A stretch of DNA of 64,000 nucleotides from Desulfatitalea alkaliphila (GTDB taxonomy: Bacteria; Desulfobacterota; Desulfobacteria; Desulfobacterales; Desulfosarcinaceae): contig NZ_JALJRB010000022.1 in the NCBI RefSeq assembly GCF_022968795.1, forward strand, positions 1-64,000, written 5' to 3'. Of the stretch, positions 42,652-51,484 are shown piece after piece. Under the pieces are notes generated by a model that ran no database searches, was not told the DNA's origin, and saw only the letters and a list, made by a program, of their open reading frames with translations. A program made the translations under genes and the position numbers. Within the stretch, counting starts at the first letter, position 1. The number at the start of each line of letters is the position of its first letter.

Positions 42652-44397
42652 GTGAACAGGTGGGGCCGGCGGATAGGCCTTTTAGTGGCGGCCTGGGGCG
42701 TCGCCATCACGGCGGCCGGGGCGTTCCAGGGCGCGGAAGGTGGCGACCGGACGGTGCATGTGGGGCCTCGGGCCCAAGTTTATGTGGACGCCACAGGGTC
42801 CCGCTCCTTCGATGAAATTGCGTCCGCCGCCTTTCGGGATCAATTCAGCGCCAACGATGCGCGGCATTTCGGTTTCGGCCTATCCCGCAACGCCAACTGG
42901 ATCCGGTTCCGGATCGTGGACGTTTGGCCCGAAGCGCCCATCGAGGGCAAGGACCTGCTGCTCGCGCTGACCTATGCCTCTTTCGGCGACATTCGTGTCT
43001 ATTTGCCGATAGCCGGGGCCGATCCCGATGCCTGGACGGTGCTCAAGGGCGGTATCGATCAGGGTCCGGCGCGCGATGATACGGGGTTCGTGTTCCCGCT
43101 GTTCAATCTGCCGGCCGATGTCGCCCCGGACCGGGATGCTTACGTCCGCATCCAGGGGCCCTTCACCAGCAACTTTCAAATGGTGTTGACGGACAGCGCA
43201 CGCTTCGAACCGCTCAAGCTGCGCACCGTCTTGTTCCTGGCCTTCGTTTTCGGCGTCATGGGCGCCATGGTGTTCTACAACCTGATCCTCTTCGTGATGC
43301 TCAGGAATGCCAACTATCTCTGGTACGTCTTCTATCTGATCGCCATGATGACCTACCAGGGGGCCATCATCGGGGTGTTCAAGCTGATCAGTGTTCCGGC
43401 GGCCGATTTTTTGACCGCGCACGTGGTGCTGCTCTGTTTTTTGGCCATGGCCAGCTATCTGATGTTCTCCTGGTCGTTTCTCGCCGTTCCCCGCACGGCG
43501 CCGGGCCTCAAGATGCTGTACCGGGTGGTTTGGGCGGGTTGCTTGTTCGGCGCGCTCTTCGCGCTCGGGGCGAAGGTCTACCAGGCCAATTTGCTGGCTT
43601 ACGCGGGGGGGGTGCTGCTGCCCTTTCTGCTGTTCGCCACCGTGGCCGTGAGCTACCGCAACGGGCACTGGATATCCCGGTATTATCTGCTGGCGGTCAG
43701 CGTTCTGCTGGTCAGCGTATTGATATTCGCCCTGCGCGGCTTCGGGGTGATCGAGCACAGCATCTACACCGTCTACAGCGTCCTGGTGGCGGCCGCCTTG
43801 GAATCGGTGCTCTTCTCCTTTGCTTTGGCCGACCGTTTCAGTCGCTTGCAAAGCCAGCACAGAACCTTGCAGGAGAGGGAAAAGGAGCTGTCCAGGATCA
43901 GCATCACCGATGAACTGACGGGCCTGTTCAACCGCCGTCACTTCGACGACATGCTGCAGCACGCCACGGAGTTCGCCCAGGGGACCGGCGATTCGCTCTG
44001 CCTGGTGTTTATGGATATCGATCATTTCAAGGGGGTCAATGACCGCCATGGCCATCTTGCGGGGGATGAGGTGCTCCGGGTGCTGGGTGCGATCATCCGC
44101 CGGCGGGTGAGAACATCCGATTTCCCATGCCGGATCGGCGGCGAGGAGTTCGGCGTTTTGATGCTGCACACGGATGTGGCCGGCGCCGGCAATGTGGCGG
44201 AAAGGATCCGGCTCTCCTTCGGGGCACAGGTGTTCGCGACGTCCGACGGCGAAAGTTTTTCGGCGACCCTGAGTGTGGGCATCGCCGGCTACCGGGCCGG
44301 GTTGACGCCCCATGCCTTCATCCAAATGGCCGACGAGGCGTTGTACCGGGCCAAAGCGGCGGGGCGCGACTGTATCGTGGTGGACGATGGTCGCTGA
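42652..44397 (+). CDS. 7TMR-DISM sensor diguanylate cyclase
   Basis: 581 residues starting at GTG. N-terminal signal-like segment and 7TMR-DISM extracellular domain (about 30-180), then seven transmembrane helices, a short coiled coil (REKELSRI) and a GGDEF domain. The active-site motif is GGEEF at 496-500, and the inhibitory I-site Arg487-x-x-Asp490 sits five residues before it, so it should be active and feedback-regulated. It would make c-di-GMP in response to an extracytoplasmic ligand. That links in principle with the c-di-GMP riboswitch at the window start, but no direct connection is shown. Confidence 0.93.
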   Translation: MNRWGRRIGLLVAAWGVAITAAGAFQGAEGGDRTVHVGPRAQVYVDATGSRSFDEIASAAFRDQFSANDARHFGFGLSRNANWIRFRIVDVWPEAPIEGKDLLLALTYASFGDIRVYLPIAGADPDAWTVLKGGIDQGPARDDTGFVFPLFNLPADVAPDRDAYVRIQGPFTSNFQMVLTDSARFEPLKLRTVLFLAFVFGVMGAMVFYNLILFVMLRNANYLWYVFYLIAMMTYQGAIIGVFKLISVPAADFLTAHVVLLCFLAMASYLMFSWSFLAVPRTAPGLKMLYRVVWAGCLFGALFALGAKVYQANLLAYAGGVLLPFLLFATVAVSYRNGHWISRYYLLAVSVLLVSVLIFALRGFGVIEHSIYTVYSVLVAAALESVLFSFALADRFSRLQSQHRTLQEREKELSRISITDELTGLFNRRHFDDMLQHATEFAQGTGDSLCLVFMDIDHFKGVNDRHGHLAGDEVLRVLGAIIRRRVRTSDFPCRIGGEEFGVLMLHTDVAGAGNVAERIRLSFGAQVFATSDGESFSATLSVGIAGYRAGLTPHAFIQMADEALYRAKAAGRDCIVVDDGR

Positions 44398-44549
44398 TCG
44401 TCTGCCCAGTTGCAAGCCACCAGCCGCATATCAATTGCCATGATGCTGCGATTCTAGTATATATCCGGATATGACAAGATCAGTGGAAGATAGTACATGG
44501 AGAATACCGGCGCGCATCCTTATAACGCTTTTTGTTTCGGGCAAGTATC

Positions 44550-44894
44550 ATGACTTTCATGGACGCTGATTTACTTTATTCAGACAAACTGATCGCAATC
44601 ACGGAAGAAGATATCTTTCTTTACAACTACTACTTTCCCACTGGGAAGATGAAGCAGGTGAAAATAGGTGATATCCAATGTATCACCGTCTTGGAACCTA
44701 CCCTGAACAATGGGAAATGGCGCATTCATGGGACTGGCAACTTCAAGGTCTGGTTTCCGAAAGACACTGATCGTTCAAAGAGAGATCGAATATTCATCGC
44801 AAGATTGAAAAGTCAGTGGGTGAATATCGGTTTCACGGTTGAGAATGGAGAGGCGGTTGAAAACTTGTTGCGGTCGAAACACCTGATCGAATGA
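44550..44894 (+). CDS. Hypothetical small protein with PH-like fold
   Basis: 114 residues from the ATG at 44550; a TTG at 44532 and an ATG at 44559 are alternatives, none with a strong ribosome site. The pattern LLYSDKLIAITEEDIFLYNYYFPTGKMKQVKIGDIQCITVLEP is that of the bacterial PH-domain-like proteins, which often act at membranes. Lower GC than the surrounding core genes. No operon partner is evident. Confidence 0.55.
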   Translation: MTFMDADLLYSDKLIAITEEDIFLYNYYFPTGKMKQVKIGDIQCITVLEPTLNNGKWRIHGTGNFKVWFPKDTDRSKRDRIFIARLKSQWVNIGFTVENGEAVENLLRSKHLIE

Positions 44895-45032
44895 AATACG
44901 CATTGGCGCAAATGGCGAGACGATTCGACATACTGGCATCCTTTGGACAGGCTGTTGCGGTTCAATGCCAGGGGCATTGCCTGTGCGCCGATTCCACACT
45001 TCAGACTTCGCATCACCGCCGGAGGAACGCCC

Positions 45033-45347
45033 ATGTCCATCGTGGTTAAATCCTACCATGAAAAGATCGCCATCCTGCGGATGGCCAATGGCGCCACCAA
45101 TCCGATCAGTCTTGATCTGATCGATGACCTTTTCCCGACGGATGACATTGAACACCAGGCCATTGAGAAGATTGCCGGCCTATTGAGCCACCCGAGCCAG
45201 GCGTTTGCCGCCATCAAGGCAAGCAAGGTGGAACGGATCAGGGCGAGATACGAAAAGCACCGGGAGGCTTCCATCCAGGTGTTTCTTGATTGTTGGTTCA
45301 GTGAGACGGGGCAGACCCTTTTAACCGAGGCTTCGCGAAAATTTTGA
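45033..45347 (+). pseudogene. Enoyl-CoA hydratase/isomerase with large internal deletion
   Basis: 104 residues from the ATG at 45033 (GGAGG site). The first ~32 residues (IVVKSYHEKIAILRMANGATNPISLDLIDDL) look like the start of a crotonase-fold protein. The last ~65 (ALEKIAGLLSHPSQAFAAIKASKVER... ending WFSETGQTLLTEASRKF) look like its end. The ~150 residues in between, with the CoA-binding and oxyanion-hole motifs, are missing, so it cannot be a normal hydratase. The deletion keeps the reading frame. Confidence 0.7.
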
Positions 45348-45549
45348 ATCTCAGGGTTTGCGCGAAAATGATGGTTCTTTTATGCCGGGTGAAGGCTCTT
45401 TTACCTGGGGTGTGAAAGGGAAACCGGTTTTGAATCGGCGGGGCGCTGTATGGCGAGTGACGATGGGAATCACGGAAGCGAAGGATGCCGGACACACAGG
45501 CTGGCCGAATATTGCCTGGAGCATGCACCGGTTTGTGTCTTCCGGACCG

Positions 45550-45761
45550 ACATGACCATGCCGAAGATGACCGGGGATGTCATGGCACGACAGATCAAAG
45601 CGATCCGGCCGGATATTCCCATAATTGTATGCAGCGGATTCAGTGGCTGGATCAACGCCCGGGCAATGGAGGCCATCGGCGTCAGCGCCGTGCTCATGAA
45701 ACCTGTTCTCTATGCGGACCTGGCCCGCACCATCCGGCAGGCGTTGGATGCAGATTCGTGA
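45550..45761 (+). pseudogene. Receiver-domain fragment
   Basis: In the frame of an open reading frame starting at 45450, residues from DMTMPKMTGDVMARQIKAIRPDIPIIVCSGFS to RTIRQALDADS are the C-terminal two-thirds of a response-regulator receiver. It has the phospho-acceptor Asp (TDMTMPKMTG) and the KPV Lys, but the N-terminal ~50 residues with the acidic pair are absent. The upstream codons are unlike any receiver. This type of domain is usually the tail of hybrid kinases. It directly precedes the intact two-component operon. Confidence 0.7.
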
Positions 45762-45784
45762 AATGGCCGGAAGTGGGGGCTGAT

Positions 45785-46477
45785 GTGACTACGCACGTTT
45801 TGGTGATAGATGATGATAAAACCCTTCAGTCCCTTTTGGGCGAATATTTCCGCGACAACCATTTAGCCGTGACGGCGGCGCTGACCGGCCGGGAAGGGGT
45901 GGCGGCACTAAGCAGCCGAGGCGCCATCGATATCATCGTGCTTGACATCATGCTGCCGGACATGGATGGTTTTGAAACCCTGAAACAGATCCGGGCCGTT
46001 TCCCGCACGCCGGTGATCATGCTCACGGCCCGGGAGGAAGCAGCCGATCGGATCATCGGCCTGGAACTGGGGGCGGATGATTATATGCACAAGCCGTTTA
46101 ATCCCCGCGAGCTGATCGCCCGCATCAAGGCGATCCTGCGTCGGGCGGCGGTATCCGAAGGCACGGCGGCACATGCCGACAGGATCGTTGTCGGGGATGT
46201 GGAAATTGATTTTGCCGGCCGGCGACTGCACAAATCCGGTCGGGAAATGGACGTGACCGGTTTGGAAATGGATCTTTTGGCGGCGTTAGCGGCACGGGCC
46301 GGTACCCCGGTTGACCGGGAGGGGCTGTTAAACGCCGTGAGCGGACGCAACTATGAGGTGTTTGACCGCTCCATCGATGTACATATCAGCCGTATCCGCA
46401 AAAAAATCGAGGACGATCCCGCCCGGCCCCGCTACATACTGACCGTCCGGGGCAAGGGATACAAATGGGTCGGATAA
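45785..46477 (+). CDS. OmpR-family response regulator
   Basis: 230 residues from the GTG at 45785 (GGGGG site five bases upstream). Receiver domain with acidic Asp9/Asp10/Asp11, phospho-acceptor Asp54 in IIVLDIMLPDMDG and Lys103 in YMHKPF. Winged-helix domain with VTGLEMDLLAALAARAG and KGYKWVG at the end; CpxR-like. The kinase gene follows after 199 bases. That gap holds two copies of a TAACATTT/TTACATTT direct repeat at about 46541-46566, about 19 bases apart, like an OmpR-type tandem binding site. Confidence 0.93.
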   Translation: MTTHVLVIDDDKTLQSLLGEYFRDNHLAVTAALTGREGVAALSSRGAIDIIVLDIMLPDMDGFETLKQIRAVSRTPVIMLTAREEAADRIIGLELGADDYMHKPFNPRELIARIKAILRRAAVSEGTAAHADRIVVGDVEIDFAGRRLHKSGREMDVTGLEMDLLAALAARAGTPVDREGLLNAVSGRNYEVFDRSIDVHISRIRKKIEDDPARPRYILTVRGKGYKWVG

Positions 46478-46676
46478 CTTTTCCCGCCTGATTTTATTAA
46501 GAAATGTTCGGGCCATGGCTCGGTCCGCATATCCCCCTGTAACATTTGTTTCGTTTCTTTACATTTCCGGACACATTCTCCGGGCGCCGGTCTGGTATAG
46601 CTGTGCCTGCCCCCCCGGAAGCGTTTGCAGCTCAGGGGGGTAAAATCTGAATTCGGCGCCCAAAAAGGGATTATCG

Positions 46677-48053
46677 ATGACCAACAAATTGTATACCCGG
46701 ATTGCGCTCAACTTTCTGATGCTCATCGGCATCGGCATGATCGCCGTGGTCCTGTGGTTCTATGTGACCGTGGGGCGGACCGTGGCCCGGGACGTCCATG
46801 CCATGCTCCAAGGCCAGACCGATTTCATTGCCGCATTGGTGCAATCCCGCCTGGACGGCGGGCAGGCGGCAGATGAATGTGCCCCTTTACTGGCAATCAT
46901 TTCCAAGGAACTGGGCGTGCAGACGGCGCTTTTGAATGAGGATGGTGAGCCCCTGGTCCTGTCCAATGGACTGGCGGATGGATCTTTGCTTCCGGTCTCG
47001 GACTGGATGGCCGATGTCCGGGAAAAGGGACGTTTTGTGCAAAGCGGTCATTTCGGCCGGGCGATCCTATATGTCCGGCCCGTGAACAATGACGGCGCAG
47101 CGCCGGTTTACCTGTATGCCGGCCGAGTGTTGTCCGGCGACCGGCACCACCTTGCCTTCATGGGCGGGCTGCTGGTCATCGGCTGTTTGTTGGTCGCGGC
47201 GGTTTATCCGCTTTCCAGAAGCATCACACGCCCGCTTTCCCGGTTGACCGGTAGCCTGGAAAAAATCGCGGCCGGCGATTTCGAGCAAGCGCCGCCTTCC
47301 CGACGCAAGGATGAAATCGGCCGCCTGTTCGCCGTTTTTCGGAAAATGAGCCTTTCGGTGGATGAAATGATGCGTTCCGGCAGGCAATTGCTTGCGGACA
47401 TGTCCCACGAGCTGCGCTCGCCGCTGGCCCGGATCCGGTTGGGCACCGAGCTGTTGCACGGTGCATCCACCGGCGATAAGGCCGCGCGCTTTCTGCAGGT
47501 CATTGAAACGGAGGTCGAAGCCCTGGATCGCTTGGTGGTCCGCATGGCGGCCTACTCCCGCATGCATCTGCCGGGATTTGCGCTCTCTGCCGGGCCGGTC
47601 TCACCCGCCGCCCTGGCCCGCCATGCGTGCGCCCTGTACCACCCCATGGCCGGTGCGCGTCAGGTGACGCTCGCTTTGGCCGTCGATGGACAAACACCGG
47701 ACGTGCAGGGGGATTTCGATCTGCTGAGCCAGGTTTTCTGCAACCTTTTGGACAATGCCTTTGATCACACCCCGGACGGTGGCCGCATCACCGTGGGCGC
47801 ACGGCAGGAGGGGGAGCAAATCTGCTTTTTTGTCACCGACACCGGGCCCGGGGTTTCCGCTGAACACCGGGAACGGATTTTCGAGCCGCTCTACCGGGTC
47901 GATCCTGCGCGCAACAGTGAAAGCGGCCGAGCCGGATTGGGATTGGCCATTGCGCGCAAAATCATGGCGTTGCACCAAGGAGAGATTCAATACCGAGGAA
48001 ACGGAAGCGATTCCGGGTTCTATTTTTGGCTGCACAAGCGCAACAGATCTTAA
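46677..48053 (+). CDS. CpxA-like sensor histidine kinase
   Basis: 458 residues; AGGG seven bases before the ATG. Two transmembrane helices (about 11-32 and 161-180) flank a ~125-residue periplasmic domain. A HAMP segment follows, then the dimerisation His244 in LADMSHELRSPLARIRLG, N box NLLDNAFDHT, G1 box DTGPGVS and G2 box GRAGLGLAIA. The family matches CpxA/EnvZ-type kinases that sense envelope stress. The downstream genes for a small membrane protein and a selenoprotein may be in its regulon. Confidence 0.93.
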   Translation: MTNKLYTRIALNFLMLIGIGMIAVVLWFYVTVGRTVARDVHAMLQGQTDFIAALVQSRLDGGQAADECAPLLAIISKELGVQTALLNEDGEPLVLSNGLADGSLLPVSDWMADVREKGRFVQSGHFGRAILYVRPVNNDGAAPVYLYAGRVLSGDRHHLAFMGGLLVIGCLLVAAVYPLSRSITRPLSRLTGSLEKIAAGDFEQAPPSRRKDEIGRLFAVFRKMSLSVDEMMRSGRQLLADMSHELRSPLARIRLGTELLHGASTGDKAARFLQVIETEVEALDRLVVRMAAYSRMHLPGFALSAGPVSPAALARHACALYHPMAGARQVTLALAVDGQTPDVQGDFDLLSQVFCNLLDNAFDHTPDGGRITVGARQEGEQICFFVTDTGPGVSAEHRERIFEPLYRVDPARNSESGRAGLGLAIARKIMALHQGEIQYRGNGSDSGFYFWLHKRNRS

Positions 48054-48064
48054 GGAGGTTGAAA

Positions 48065-48274
48065 ATGCCGGCGACAAGAAGGAAGAAGCTTCACCGCATG
48101 TCAATGTTGATGGCTGTTTGCGCGGGTTTGACCCTGCTGCCCATCGGCGGGGCCATCGACGTGTCCATGCTCGGTTACAGAACCCTGTGCTCCTTTGCGC
48201 CCGCAAGCACCATCCTGTTGTCTTATGTCGCGTTCAGCATTCACCGCTATCTCAAGCACAGCCGCCAATTCTGA
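48065..48274 (+). CDS. Small membrane protein
   Basis: 69 residues from the ATG at 48065, with a very strong AAGGAGG six bases upstream and 11 bases after the kinase stop. Two hydrophobic segments (MLMAVCAGLTLLPIGGAIDVSML and TILLSYVAFSIHRYL) suggest a hairpin-like inner-membrane protein. I do not recognise a family. Its position between the kinase and selenoprotein genes suggests coexpression. Confidence 0.6.
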   Translation: MPATRRKKLHRMSMLMAVCAGLTLLPIGGAIDVSMLGYRTLCSFAPASTILLSYVAFSIHRYLKHSRQF

Positions 48275-48329
48275 TGCGCAGCGGCAAATCATCGTCCAAC
48301 CGTACCGTAATTACAAGGAGCATCGTGGA

Positions 48330-48965
48330 ATGAAAATTTCCATCATCATAAGTGTTTCGGTTTTACTGATGTGGATGGTGCTGTTGACCGGATGTATCGC
48401 TAATGGGGGAGGAGCCATGCAAGACAATGCCACTGAGGTGTTGGGCCCGATGACCGCGGACCTGACGGTGAACAACTTGGACAATGAGGCTTTGGCCGTC
48501 GCTTCCCTCTGGGAAGAGCGTCGGGTGGTGCTGGTATTCCTGCGACATTATGGGTGAATGTTCGCCCGTCAGCAGGTGGCTGACCTGACCGAAATCGTGG
48601 CCGAACTCGATGAGGCCGGGGTGGCCCTGGCGGCCATCGGTAGCGGCACGCCGGAGCAGGCCCGGGAGTTCATGGCAAAATTCAAATTCCCGGGGGAGAT
48701 GTACGTCGATCCCTCCTTGTCGGTGTACAAAGCCTTCGGGCTGGAACGGGGATTTTGGAAAACGCTGGGGCCGGCATCCGTGGGGCGCGGGCTCAAGGCC
48801 ATGACCCGAGGCTTCCGCCAGGGCGGCAGCGCCGGTGACCTGTGGCAGCAAGGCGGCTTGTTTGTCCTGGGCCCTGGACAACAGTTGCTGTTTCAGCATC
48901 GCAACCCGGCTGCCGGCAAACAGGCCGATCTCAATGCTGTTCTGGCGGCTGCAACCGCTCCCTGA
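48330..48965 (+). CDS. Lipoprotein selenoprotein, peroxiredoxin-like (AhpC-TSA_2/PRXL2 type), in-frame UGA read as Sec
   Basis: The ATG at 48330 has AAGGAG nine bases upstream. Signal peptide with lipobox Leu-Thr-Gly-Cys at residues 19-22. The open frame is interrupted only by UGA at 48555-48557 (codon 76) and then continues to 48965, 211 residues in all. Around the UGA the protein reads VLVFLRHYG-U-MFARQQVADL. That is the position of the redox cysteine in AhpC-TSA_2/PRXL2 proteins, whose motif is usually FRxxGCxxCREQ. The fourth position of the motif is Ala, not Cys. Downstream, VALAAIGSGTPEQAREFMAKFKFPGEMYVDPSLSVYKAFGL fits the family. The bSECIS-like hairpin follows. It probably reduces thiol or peroxide substrates at the membrane. 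Confidence 0.82.
48568..48584 (+). promoter_or_regulatory. bSECIS-like hairpin of the selenoprotein gene
   Basis: Stem GTCAGC / GCTGAC, six perfect pairs, with the loop AGGTG. The loop starts 17 nt after the UGA, and a G is in the second loop position. These values match the bacterial SECIS rules (apical loop 16-37 nt from the UGA, G among the first two loop bases). Confidence 0.7.
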
Positions 48966-49251
48966 CAGCCGCACCTGCGGAGGGGGGCGATCGGGTGTGG
49001 TTCCCTGTTTCTCCCGGGCGAGACAAAGCCGTCAATCGCGCCCGATACCCGGAAGAAACAGGGGGCGCATTCCGCCCTGTCGCTGTCCCGCAGGGTGCAA
49101 ACGCTGAAAATGCTTTTATTTGCACAAACGCTTCGTTCGATGCTAAATTTATGGGTAACGCCATTACCGAACTGCGGTTTACGTACACACCGAAGCATGG
49201 AGCAATTCGCAACCCCTCCTAACGTGCGGAGCTGTTGCGCGGAGGTATTGC

Positions 49252-49749
49252 ATGGCGCGGATCGAGATCAACGATGGTTATGTGCCGGGTTCCCTCGGAC
49301 GGGTTGCCGAGCTTCACGGCGGCTATTACCATGCGCATTGGGGATTCGGTCTTTTCTTCGAAGCAAAGGTCGCGACCGAGCTGGCGGCATTTCTGCAACG
49401 TTATGATGCGGGCCGGGACGGTTTCTGGACCATTGCGGCGGACGGTCGCATCGAAGGGGCTCTCGCCATCGACGGCATTCATGCCGACGGCGAAGGCGCG
49501 CACCTGCGGTGGTTCATCATGTCGGATGCCCTTCGGGGCAAGGGCTGGGGTAACCGGCTCATGGACAGCGCCTTGCGTTTTTGCCGCGGCAAGGGGTACA
49601 AGAAAGTTTACCTCTGGACCTTCGAGGGGCTCGGTCCCGCCAGGCATCTTTACGAGAAATGGGGTTTCAACCTTGTTGAGCAGCACAGGGGCATTCAGTG
49701 GGGCACCGAGGTGAACGAACAGCGATTCGAGTGTGCCTTGACGCAGTAG
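49252..49749 (+). CDS. GNAT family N-acetyltransferase
   Basis: 165 residues; GGAGG six bases before the ATG. GNAT motif A: HLRWFIMSDALRGKGWGNRLMDSALRFCRGKGYKKVYLWTF, including the pyrophosphate-binding R-G-K-G-x-G. The C-terminal GPARHLYEKWGFNLVEQ is also typical. The acyl acceptor is unknown; it lies between the selenoprotein and an amidase-type gene, both on the plus strand. Confidence 0.9.
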   Translation: MARIEINDGYVPGSLGRVAELHGGYYHAHWGFGLFFEAKVATELAAFLQRYDAGRDGFWTIAADGRIEGALAIDGIHADGEGAHLRWFIMSDALRGKGWGNRLMDSALRFCRGKGYKKVYLWTFEGLGPARHLYEKWGFNLVEQHRGIQWGTEVNEQRFECALTQ

Positions 49750-49873
49750 ATGTGCATGGCCATGTGCAAAGGCGCGGTTATTGCGCTGACGACCTTTTCA
49801 CCGATTCCTTGTTGCTCGCCTTTTCATTCGCGGTGCAAACCGCGAACATCCCGGGGGGAGACAGGAGGCGAAG

Positions 49874-51163
49874 ATGGCGCGAGTGGTATTGGATCCCGGT
49901 CATGGCGGCGACCGGACGATTGCCGGTGATTCGTCGTGGAACAACGCGGTGGGGCCGGCCGGTACTTTGGAGAAGCACCTGGCGCTGGACCTGGGGCAGC
50001 GTTGCGGCGATCTGTTGCAGGCGGCGGGCCACGATGTGCGGTTGACCCGCGCGGCGGATGTCAATTTGCGGTTGCGCGAAAGGGCGGCGGCGGCCAAGGG
50101 GTTTCGTGCCGATGCATTCGTTTCGATCCATTTGAACGCCTCCAGCGGGCACAACGCCCAAGGCACGGAGACCCTGGTGCACACGCACCACTCGCCCCGT
50201 TCAGCGGCGCTCAGCCTGGCGGTGCAGGACGCAGTTCTTGGGGCCACCGGTTTGACCGACCGCAACCGCGCCTACAGCCCGTCGCGGATCAAACCCATGT
50301 CCCTGGGGGTGCTGCGCCCGGATCGTCATGATCCGGCCACGGCCGGGTGCCTGGTAGAGGTGAGTTTCCTGGATCGGGCCGACGAGGAACGCCGGTTGCA
50401 GGACCCCACCTACCGCGACCGGATCGCCCGCGCCCTGGCCGATGGCATCGCGGCCTTTGTCGGGCCGGCGGTCAGCAGTGTGCCGCAGGATCGGGTGGAG
50501 GCCGGCGACGCCATCGAGCTGGCCGCCCTGGAAGCGCCCGGACAACCCACGGTGGAGGCGTTGCTCGGCCTGGACGATGTCCAGGGGGCGATCGGAGCGT
50601 TGACGGAGCCGGAGGCGGCCGATGTCGAGGAGGCGCCCGGTATTCCCGCCGGCACCTTCTCCAGGGCCTTCGTGGAGAACACCGGGCCACCCCTGGCATT
50701 GATCGCCAACGAGGCGCAATGGCCCCATCTGTCCGACTTCGTGCAGTTCATCGACGGGCTGCGGTTGCGCCATTTCACCGCTGACGAATTTCTTTTCATG
50801 GGCAAGGCGCATCAGTCGGGACGTTGCCGCGGCTTGAACACCTATCCGCCGCCCCACCTGTGGCGGAACATCATCCACACGGCCTTGATGGTCGATGCCA
50901 TCCGCGCGGAGCTGGGCGCTCCGATCCGGATCACTTCCTGTTACCGGTCGCCGGCGTACAACCGCTGCGTGGGCGGTGCGGCCGACAGCCGCCATTTGCA
51001 TTTCGATGCCATCGATTTCGTATGCCGAACGGGCACCCCGGAGATCTGGCGCCGGGTGGCGGCGCATCTCCGCGACAGCGACCCGCGCTTTGTCGGCGGC
51101 ATCGGCGCCTCCGCCGCCGGCGTGGTGCACATCGACACCCGCGGCCGCCCGGCCGATTGGTGA
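49874..51163 (+). CDS. N-acetylmuramoyl-L-alanine amidase (Amidase_3) fused to M15 peptidase domain
   Basis: 429 residues; ACAGGAGG just before the ATG. Residues 1 to about 200 form an Amidase_3 domain with zinc ligands His10 (LDPGHGG), Glu33 (AGTLEKHL) and His86 (SIHLNASSG) and the catalytic Glu in GCLVEVSFLD. Residues about 285-425 form a D-Ala-D-Ala carboxypeptidase/VanY-like M15 domain with ITSCYRSPAYNRCVGGAADSRHLHFDAIDF and VVHIDTRG. No signal peptide is visible, so export would need another route. The two-enzyme layout resembles phage endolysins and some sporulation-free cell-wall remodelling enzymes. No phage genes are near. Confidence 0.85.
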   Translation: MARVVLDPGHGGDRTIAGDSSWNNAVGPAGTLEKHLALDLGQRCGDLLQAAGHDVRLTRAADVNLRLRERAAAAKGFRADAFVSIHLNASSGHNAQGTETLVHTHHSPRSAALSLAVQDAVLGATGLTDRNRAYSPSRIKPMSLGVLRPDRHDPATAGCLVEVSFLDRADEERRLQDPTYRDRIARALADGIAAFVGPAVSSVPQDRVEAGDAIELAALEAPGQPTVEALLGLDDVQGAIGALTEPEAADVEEAPGIPAGTFSRAFVENTGPPLALIANEAQWPHLSDFVQFIDGLRLRHFTADEFLFMGKAHQSGRCRGLNTYPPPHLWRNIIHTALMVDAIRAELGAPIRITSCYRSPAYNRCVGGAADSRHLHFDAIDFVCRTGTPEIWRRVAAHLRDSDPRFVGGIGASAAGVVHIDTRGRPADW

Positions 51164-51484
51164 TCCGGACGGACGGCGCGGGAGCGACAGCCTTGCGGAC
51201 GCCTCCCGGTTGCGGAATGCCGCCGGGAAGGATCGCCACCTTGGAACCGCACCTTGGATCCGCGATTGACAATTCGAAAGTCTCTTTGCTATTTTCAGAT
51301 AACATCTTTTTCCACGCAACATTAGCCTCGTGGATCGTTTTTGCAGCGGGCGGTTCTTCACGAACGTCGATGCCTGCTGCGCATTTTCAGCCACCACAAC
51401 CCGTCCGGCGGTTGCCGGATGGGGCGCCGGATGCGGCATATCGCATCACCGGCAAAGGGAAGACCACCGGAACGAGTGTCGGCC
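51164..51484 (+). other. Intergenic region with act-operon promoter
   Basis: No gene. A candidate promoter has -35 TTGACA at 51266-51271, an 18-base spacer, and -10 TATTTT at 51290-51295. It would start transcription about 185 bases upstream of the actB ATG. No terminator is seen for the amidase gene. Confidence 0.5.
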
